The position numbers were made by a program, and so were the translations under genes. The notes under the pieces were generated by a model. The model was not told where the DNA came from, did no database searches, and saw nothing but the letters and a program-made list of their open reading frames with translations. Shown here piece by piece: positions 33,435 through 37,466 of a stretch of 37,466 nt of DNA (positions are counted from its first letter, which is position 1; each line of letters begins with the position of its first letter). This DNA comes from Chloroflexota bacterium (GTDB lineage Bacteria > Chloroflexota > Anaerolineae > Anaerolineales > Villigracilaceae), in the NCBI GenBank assembly GCA_024434165.1, contig QMIW01000040.1, forward strand, positions 1 through 37,466, given 5' to 3'.

Positions 33435-34472
33435 CTACTTCGTCTCCGTCACCTTGCGGATGCTGCGCGGATTCTCGGTGTCGTATCCCTTCGCGCGCGT
33501 GAGGTGATAGGCGAACAACTGCGCAGGCAGAATCGCCGCCAGCGGCGACAACCATTCGGGAACAGCGGCGGGAATCGTCAGCGGGATCTGCGCCAGCGAC
33601 AACGCTTTTTTGTCGTTCGAGATGACCACCAGTTCGGCGGAAATCTCCTCGCGCAGGCGATGCAGCATTTGAAGCATCGAACTGAAGACTTTGCCCCTCG
33701 CCGCCACAGCAAAAACGGGATAGCCGCTCTCGACCATGGCAATCGGTCCGTGCGCAAAATCAGCGGAAGAATACGGCTCGGCGATGATGTAGGTCAGTTC
33801 CTTCAATTTCAATGCCCACTCGAAGGCAGTGGCGTAATTGAATCCGCGACCCAGCACAACGGTCTGATCAATGTAGCGATAGCGCTGCGATGCCTGTGCG
33901 ATGAAATCACTCTGCTTCAACGTCTCTTTCATCCAGCCGGAAACCTTGTTCAACTCCACCCATTGTTTTTTATTTCCGCTCAATGCCGCCGAAAGCATCG
34001 CTACTCCCATCAACTCTGCCGTGTAGGTTTTTGTCGCGGCAACTGCTTTTTCGGGACCGGCCTGTACATCGAAAACAAAATCAGAAGCATTCGCCAGCGG
34101 CGACTCGGCTTCGTTGGTGACCGCCAGCGTCATGCACCCCTGCCGCTTGCCCTCCTCCAGCACGCTGACAATATCCGGCGATTTGCCCGACTGCGAAATG
34201 CCAATCACCAGCGCATTTTTCAACACTGGCGGCTTTTTGTAATACGTGAACAATGAAGGCGTCGCCAGCGCCAGCGGAAGTCCATTCATCGCGCCAAGCA
34301 GATAATTGGCATATCTGCCTGCGTTATCGGACGTGCCGCGCGCGGCGAGGAACACATATTGAATATCGCGCTTTTTGATTTCATCCGCGATATCCTCGAC
34401 GTTTTTTCTTTGGGAAGAAATAAGATTCTGGATGATCCGCGGCTGTTCGGAAATTTCGGAAATGAGGGACAT
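33435..34472 (-). CDS. SIS-domain sugar-phosphate enzyme, GlmS isomerase/NagB-II-like
   Basis: A 345-residue protein with two SIS domains in the order of the GlmS isomerase half, without the glutaminase half. Signatures: FLAARGTSDNAGRYANYLL, GISQSGKSPDIVSVLEE, a Lys/Glu region at GPEKAVAATKTYTAEL, YSSADFAHGPIAMVESG, and the C-terminal DTENPRSIRKVTETK. Likely a glucosamine-6-phosphate deaminase or ketosamine isomerase/deglycase in amino-sugar metabolism. Cytosolic. The ATG with first base 34472 is chosen because the protein matches the family from there (SLISEISEQPRII) and a TACAAT box lies 6 bases upstream, which would give a leaderless message. It is divergent from the metal-regulator operon. 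Confidence 0.88.
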   Translation of the reverse strand: MSLISEISEQPRIIQNLISSQRKNVEDIADEIKKRDIQYVFLAARGTSDNAGRYANYLLGAMNGLPLALATPSLFTYYKKPPVLKNALVIGISQSGKSPDIVSVLEEGKRQGCMTLAVTNEAESPLANASDFVFDVQAGPEKAVAATKTYTAELMGVAMLSAALSGNKKQWVELNKVSGWMKETLKQSDFIAQASQRYRYIDQTVVLGRGFNYATAFEWALKLKELTYIIAEPYSSADFAHGPIAMVESGYPVFAVAARGKVFSSMLQMLHRLREEISAELVVISNDKKALSLAQIPLTIPAAVPEWLSPLAAILPAQLFAYHLTRAKGYDTENPRSIRKVTETK

Positions 34473-34478
34473 GTGTTG

Positions 34479-34505
34479 ATTGTACGGCATTTTGCCCCTT
34501 GACAA
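34479..34505 (-). promoter_or_regulatory. Leaderless-type promoter for the SIS gene
   Basis: On the minus strand TTGTCA (34505-34500) and TACAAT (34484-34479) are 15 bases apart; the ATG follows after only 6 bases and no ribosome site is visible, so transcription should begin at or next to the A of the ATG. Confidence 0.6.
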
Positions 34506-34509
34506 ATTT

Positions 34510-34525
34510 TTTAGGCTTGACTAAA
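34510..34525. promoter_or_regulatory. MntR/DtxR-type operator, box 1
   Basis: TTTAGGCTTGACTAAA, a dyad with TTTAG/CTAAA ends, 21 bases (two helical turns) from box 2. It overlaps a TTGACT that could be the -35 box of the 34573 operon and lies next to the -35 of the SIS gene. Confidence 0.72.
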
Positions 34526-34530
34526 ATTTA

Positions 34531-34546
34531 TTTAGTCTTAACTAAA
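34531..34546. promoter_or_regulatory. MntR/DtxR-type operator, box 2
   Basis: TTTAGTCTTAACTAAA, a perfect TTTAGT/ACTAAA dyad, of the same pattern as box 1. The mntR gene lies 270 bases downstream, so autoregulation is likely. Confidence 0.75.
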
Positions 34547-34572
34547 TTTTACGTGGTACGAGGTTCTTTAAC

Positions 34573-34821
34573 GTGAACATTCTTCAAATTGCAGGCTTGC
34601 TTGTCATCATAGGAGCTTTGGTTTACTCCATCGGTGATGTCCTTCTGCCGGCAGGCAAACTCAATTTGGATGATTTTCCCCGGCTGAAACCATTTCGAGA
34701 ACAAATTTCCGATGCGGAGAGGATGGCTGTCTTCTCCTCCCACAGCGGCGCGTTCGTGCATGGGACATTTTTCTACATGGGCGAATACATGAAAAATTTC
34801 ACTCTGGAAATAACCGAATGA
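34573..34821 (+). CDS. Small membrane-anchored protein upstream of mntR
   Basis: I recognise no family. The 82 residues begin with one hydrophobic segment (about 4-28) and continue as a soluble, charged tail. GTG 34573 is the only sensible start, with GAGG 9 bases upstream. The stop overlaps the mntR ATG (ATGA), so the two are translationally coupled. Being the first gene behind two MntR-type operators, it is probably expressed according to manganese or iron supply, but a role in metal handling is only an inference from position. Confidence 0.65.
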   Translation: MNILQIAGLLVIIGALVYSIGDVLLPAGKLNLDDFPRLKPFREQISDAERMAVFSSHSGAFVHGTFFYMGEYMKNFTLEITE

Positions 34822-35480
34822 AACAGTCCACCTCCATTCAGGATTATCTCAAACACATCTATGAACTGACCGAGAACGGCGCGCCCGCCAGCACGAACGA
34901 CCTGGCGCGCGAACTCAACATCAAACCTGCTTCCGTCACGGGCATGATTCAAAAACTCGCCTCCGAGAAGCCTGCACTGGTGGAATATCAAAAGCATCAG
35001 GGCGTCACGCTCACCCCTGCGGGCAGGCGCGCCGCGCTGGAAGTCATCCGCCATCACCGCCTGCTCGAAACCTGGCTGGTGCAAACGCTCGGCTACTCAT
35101 GGGATGAGGTTCACGAGGAAGCGGAACGGCTCGAACACGTCATCTCGGAGGATTTCGAGCGGCGCATTGCCGCCGCGCTGGGAAATCCGCTTCGTGACCC
35201 GCACGGAGAGTTGATTCCCACCGCTGATCTTAAGATGCCGCTGGACGATTCGACTCCGCTCTCGGCATTGCGCCCAAACCAGTCTGCGACCATCCAGCGC
35301 GTCATTGCCCAGGACCCGAACCTGCTCCGCCACCTTGAGAGTTTGGGTCTCACTCCAGGCATTCAGATCGAGATCATGGAATATTCCCCCTTCGACAACA
35401 ATCTCACCGTCAAGGTTGGGCAGAAATCCAACGTGCTTGGGTTGAACATCACGACCAAGATATTTGTAGAGGTGAAATAA
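34818..35480 (+). CDS. mntR: DtxR/MntR-family metal-dependent repressor
   Basis: A 220-residue regulator with the three-part DtxR layout: winged helix (about 1-70; STNDLARELNIKPASVTGMIQKL is the recognition region), dimerisation and metal-binding helices (about 75-140; VIRHHRLLETWL, WDEVHEEAERLEHVIS), and a C-terminal SH3/FeoA-like domain (about 145-220; LGLTPGIQIEIMEYSPFDNN). With Mn2+ or Fe2+ bound it should repress its own operon and metal uptake. MntR rather than DtxR is favoured by the nearby TroA-type binding protein, but metal preference is not certain. ATG 34818 overlaps the stop of the preceding gene; two dyad operators lie upstream of the operon. Confidence 0.88.
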   Translation: MKQSTSIQDYLKHIYELTENGAPASTNDLARELNIKPASVTGMIQKLASEKPALVEYQKHQGVTLTPAGRRAALEVIRHHRLLETWLVQTLGYSWDEVHEEAERLEHVISEDFERRIAAALGNPLRDPHGELIPTADLKMPLDDSTPLSALRPNQSATIQRVIAQDPNLLRHLESLGLTPGIQIEIMEYSPFDNNLTVKVGQKSNVLGLNITTKIFVEVK

Positions 35481-35483
35481 ACC

Positions 35484-35834
35484 ATGCTTGAACAGTCAAT
35501 TTTATTTCCATCACAACCAGCCGCCAGCTTGGCAGAAATCCTTATTGTGTTGTTGATTGCAAGCCTGGCTTATTTTGTTGTATTCAATAATTTCGAAAAA
35601 CATCTACCCATTAAACGAAGGGTTATCAAACTATTTGTTGTTGTGGGCATATTGGCGCTTATCGGAATTTTATTCAGCAGATATGCATTCTGGGGAGTGA
35701 TCGCGCTCATGACCCTCGGGCAGGTGTATTTACATGGCTGGTATTTTCCGAAACATGGAATCAACGGTTTGACAGCCGAACCTCACGATAAATATTTAAA
35801 AATAATCGCAAAAATGAAAGGTAATTCAACATGA
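35484..35834 (+). CDS. Small polytopic membrane protein, unknown function
   Basis: Not recognised. The 116 residues contain three hydrophobic segments (about 15-34, 47-64, 68-84) and a short soluble end with HGWYFPKHGINGLTAEPHDKY. It begins 3 bases after the mntR stop, and its stop overlaps the next ATG (ATGA), so it belongs to the same transcript. Position suggests a link with the following methyltransferase-like membrane proteins or with metal supply, but nothing in the sequence proves either. Confidence 0.65.
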   Translation: MLEQSILFPSQPAASLAEILIVLLIASLAYFVVFNNFEKHLPIKRRVIKLFVVVGILALIGILFSRYAFWGVIALMTLGQVYLHGWYFPKHGINGLTAEPHDKYLKIIAKMKGNST

Positions 35835-36424
35835 ACGAAACAATTTTTAGAATCCTTGCCGCCCTTATCCTGTTCACAGGCGCGGGCATCTCCATTTACT
35901 TCCGCCGCAAGGCAGACCGCGACTCGGGCGAAAAACTCTCCCGCAGCGCGGACGGCACGCCGATGATGCTGGTCATTCGCATTTTCGGGTTGATTCTGTG
36001 GCTCAGTCCGCTCGTCTATCTTGCCAACCCGCAGTGGATGGTGTGGTCGAAGATCGGGCTGCCTGAATTAGCCCGCTGGTTCGGCTTCGGGTTTGGGATC
36101 GTTGTTGTGGGGTTGATCTATTGGTTATTCATCAGCATCCAGAGCGGTATTACACCCGTCAGCGCCACACGCACGAATCACAAACTTGTAACGCATGGCA
36201 TTTACCGCTGGGTGCGCCACCCGCTGTACTCCGTCGGTTCATCGCTTTACATCTCCTTCGGTTTGATGTCGGATAACTGGTTCATCATCTTTATGGGCGT
36301 TGTGGCGTTCATCGTCATGGCGATCCGCACGCCGAAAGAGGAAGCCAACCTCATCGAGAAGTTCGGCGATGAGTACCGCGAGTACATGAAGCGGACGGGA
36401 CGCTTCCTGCCAAAGTTATTCTAA
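35831..36424 (+). CDS. Isoprenylcysteine carboxyl methyltransferase-like membrane protein 1
   Basis: A 197-residue integral membrane protein with about five hydrophobic segments and the ICMT/PEMT-type SAM-binding C-terminus: LVTHGIYRWVRHPLYSVGS and the final EEANLIEKFGDEYREYMKRTG. In bacteria such proteins methylate unknown lipid or small-molecule carboxyl or amine groups. It overlaps the preceding gene by 4 bases. A second, diverged copy follows at 36560, with a MITE-like element and a palindrome between them. The actual methyl acceptor is unknown. Confidence 0.83.
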   Translation: MNETIFRILAALILFTGAGISIYFRRKADRDSGEKLSRSADGTPMMLVIRIFGLILWLSPLVYLANPQWMVWSKIGLPELARWFGFGFGIVVVGLIYWLFISIQSGITPVSATRTNHKLVTHGIYRWVRHPLYSVGSSLYISFGLMSDNWFIIFMGVVAFIVMAIRTPKEEANLIEKFGDEYREYMKRTGRFLPKLF

Positions 36425-36430
36425 CTACTA

Positions 36431-36509
36431 AGAAACTATCTCAAAAGTCGAATTTTGAGCCTCAAACATGCTTGGATGGGGCGTTTTGCAGGGTTTTGAG
36501 ATAATTTCT
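36431..36509. mobile_element. 79-base MITE-like element with terminal inverted repeats
   Basis: AGAAACTATCTCAAAA at the left end is matched by TTTTGAGATAATTTCT at the right end (15 of 16 pairs). A second dyad (TTTGAG/CTCAAA) lies near the left end. No coding capacity; probably a non-autonomous element. Confidence 0.65.
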
Positions 36510-36512
36510 AAG

Positions 36513-36545
36513 AGGTGACAGTCACTTTAAAAGTGACTGTCACCT
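36513..36545. repeat. 33-base perfect palindrome
   Basis: AGGTGACAGTCACTTT, one A, then its exact reverse complement. It contains GTGAC twice per arm. It starts 4 bases after the preceding element and ends 14 bases before the next ATG, so its hairpin would fold just upstream of the ribosome site. The type looks like a dispersed REP-style repeat. Confidence 0.9.
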
Positions 36546-36559
36546 ACAGGAGAACTATA

Positions 36560-37186
36560 ATGACCCTCGAAATCTTTTTCAAAATTGCATTCTTTATTGT
36601 CTTTTTCAGCTTTGCGTATGTGATGAGCGCTTACTCAAAAAAGGCAAAAGCAGGCAAGGAAGACAAAGCCACCCGCATGAAAATGCACAACGAAAACGAA
36701 GTTCCACTTTTATTGAAACTTCGCACCATCTTCGGCATCCCCTTCTACATCGGCGTCCTGGTGTGGACGTTCGCGCCGAAGTTCATGGAATGGTCCGCCA
36801 TCCCCTTCCCCGCCTGGGTGCGTTGGGCGGGATTGGCGCTCGGCATCCTCTCCATCGTCCTCAACGCCCAGAGTCATAAAACGCTCAGCCAAAAACTGGG
36901 CGCGGACTTTGACCCCGCTTTGCGGCTGTTGAAAGTCCCCGCGCTGGTGACTGAAGGTCTGTATGCGAAGATTCGCCACCCGATCTATCTGGCATTTTTA
37001 CTGATGCAAATCGCGGTTCTGCTCCTGACCTCGAACTGGTTCATCGGCTTCTGCGGAATCGCCATCATCGTTTCGGTGATCGCCATCCGCATACCCGAAG
37101 AAGAGAAGATGCTCATCGAGCAGTTCGGCGATGAGTACCGCAATTACACTAAACACACGGGAAGTTTATTTCCCAAACTCGGTTGA
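36560..37186 (+). CDS. Isoprenylcysteine carboxyl methyltransferase-like membrane protein 2
   Basis: A 208-residue paralogue of the preceding gene: several hydrophobic segments and the same SAM-site and tail motifs, LVTEGLYAKIRHPIYLAFL and MLIEQFGDEYRNYTKHTGSLFPKLG. The first 45 residues (KIAFFIVFFSFAYVMSAYSKKAKAG region) are more basic than in copy 1. ATG 36560 is chosen because CAGGAG lies upstream; a longer frame from 36515 would translate the palindrome. It ends 15 bases before the metal-binding lipoprotein gene, so it is probably co-transcribed with it. Confidence 0.82.
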   Translation: MTLEIFFKIAFFIVFFSFAYVMSAYSKKAKAGKEDKATRMKMHNENEVPLLLKLRTIFGIPFYIGVLVWTFAPKFMEWSAIPFPAWVRWAGLALGILSIVLNAQSHKTLSQKLGADFDPALRLLKVPALVTEGLYAKIRHPIYLAFLLMQIAVLLLTSNWFIGFCGIAIIVSVIAIRIPEEEKMLIEQFGDEYRNYTKHTGSLFPKLG

Positions 37187-37201
37187 TTCGGAGAAAACAT
37201 C

Positions 37202-37466
37202 ATGAAAAAAATCGTTTTACTGGTTCTCACCTTCGCCCTTTTCGTCAGCGCCTGTGCGACGGAAACGGGCGGCACGTCAAACGGGAAACTCAACATCGTC
37301 ACCACCACAGGCATGATCGCAGACATTACCAAAAATGTCGGCGGTGAGTATGTGGAAGTGACCGCCTTGATGGGCGCAGGCGTAGACCCGCACTTGTACA
37401 AAGCCAGCGAAGGCGATGTGCGTCGCTTGCAGGATGCAGACCTCATTTTTTACAACGGCTTGCATT
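37202..37466 (+). CDS. TroA/ZnuA-family metal-binding lipoprotein (3' end beyond window)
   Basis: The first 88 codons of a cluster-A-I metal ABC-transporter substrate-binding protein. The signal peptide ends in the lipobox VSAC (Cys18 lipidated), followed by a short Gly/Thr tether and the mature start KLNIVTTTGMIADITKNVGG. GVDPHLYKASEGDVRRLQDA contains the first metal-ligand His (DPH), and the frame breaks off in YNGLH, where a second ligand region begins. It should feed Mn2+ or Zn2+ to a membrane permease encoded downstream, out of the window. ATG 37202 follows CGGAGAAAACATC. Placement in the MntR-controlled stretch favours manganese. Confidence 0.88.
   Translation, partial: MKKIVLLVLTFALFVSACATETGGTSNGKLNIVTTTGMIADITKNVGGEYVEVTALMGAGVDPHLYKASEGDVRRLQDADLIFYNGLH

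Noticed and set aside
36515-36559. Longer N-terminus for the second ICMT-like protein
   Set aside because: It would translate the perfect palindrome; ATG 36560 has CAGGAG upstream and starts a normal membrane segment.

Overview
The window looks like a bacterial chromosome segment, most likely from the Chloroflexota (class Anaerolineae or a relative). This is inferred from gene content (a split purH, a soluble many-GAF hybrid kinase, a RACo-type activator beside methyltransferases), promoters that sit almost on the start codon, and many short dispersed repeats. It is not proven by a marker gene: no rRNA or tRNA was seen.

Positions 1-11173 hold a co-directional purine operon: purK (5' end unreliable), purF, purD, a fusion of a GxxExxY protein to PurM, a stand-alone AICAR formyltransferase, purN, a stand-alone IMP cyclohydrolase, guaB and purB. 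Together they cover much of the route from PRPP to IMP and the first branch steps to XMP and AMP. purC, purL, purQ, purS and purE are not in the window. The cluster is riddled with a short phased repeat (core AACGGAY). It fills several gaps, lies in frame inside purK and purF, ends purN, and flanks the GxxExxY domain as an inverted pair. The G/C bias of the sense strand reverses at the same place.

Positions 11253-17104 hold a BaiN/HI0933-type flavoprotein and then a one-carbon cluster: a small 'virulence factor' family protein, a 2Fe-2S ASKHA activator of corrinoid proteins, a homocysteine S-methyltransferase-like protein and a UroD/MtaA-like methyltransferase. It closes with a clear terminator.

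Positions 17115-23954 encode a phosphorelay: a 1789-residue hybrid kinase with seven GAF domains, a separate Hpt protein, and a response regulator with a class III nucleotide cyclase output. Positions 24094-25993 look like a short integron-type cassette array without an integrase: two orphan membrane-protein genes, each followed by a 130-base attC-like site.

Positions 26003-34472 hold mixed metabolic genes: a DJ-1/PfpI protein, a D-threonine-aldolase-like PLP enzyme, a GPH-family transporter, a small membrane protein, a sphingosine-1-phosphate-lyase-like decarboxylase, a lipoprotein, an ATP-grasp ligase and a SIS-domain sugar-phosphate enzyme. From 34500 to the end there is a metal-homeostasis locus: two MntR-type operators, a small membrane protein, mntR, two isoprenylcysteine-methyltransferase-like membrane proteins and the start of a TroA-family metal-binding lipoprotein cut by the window edge.
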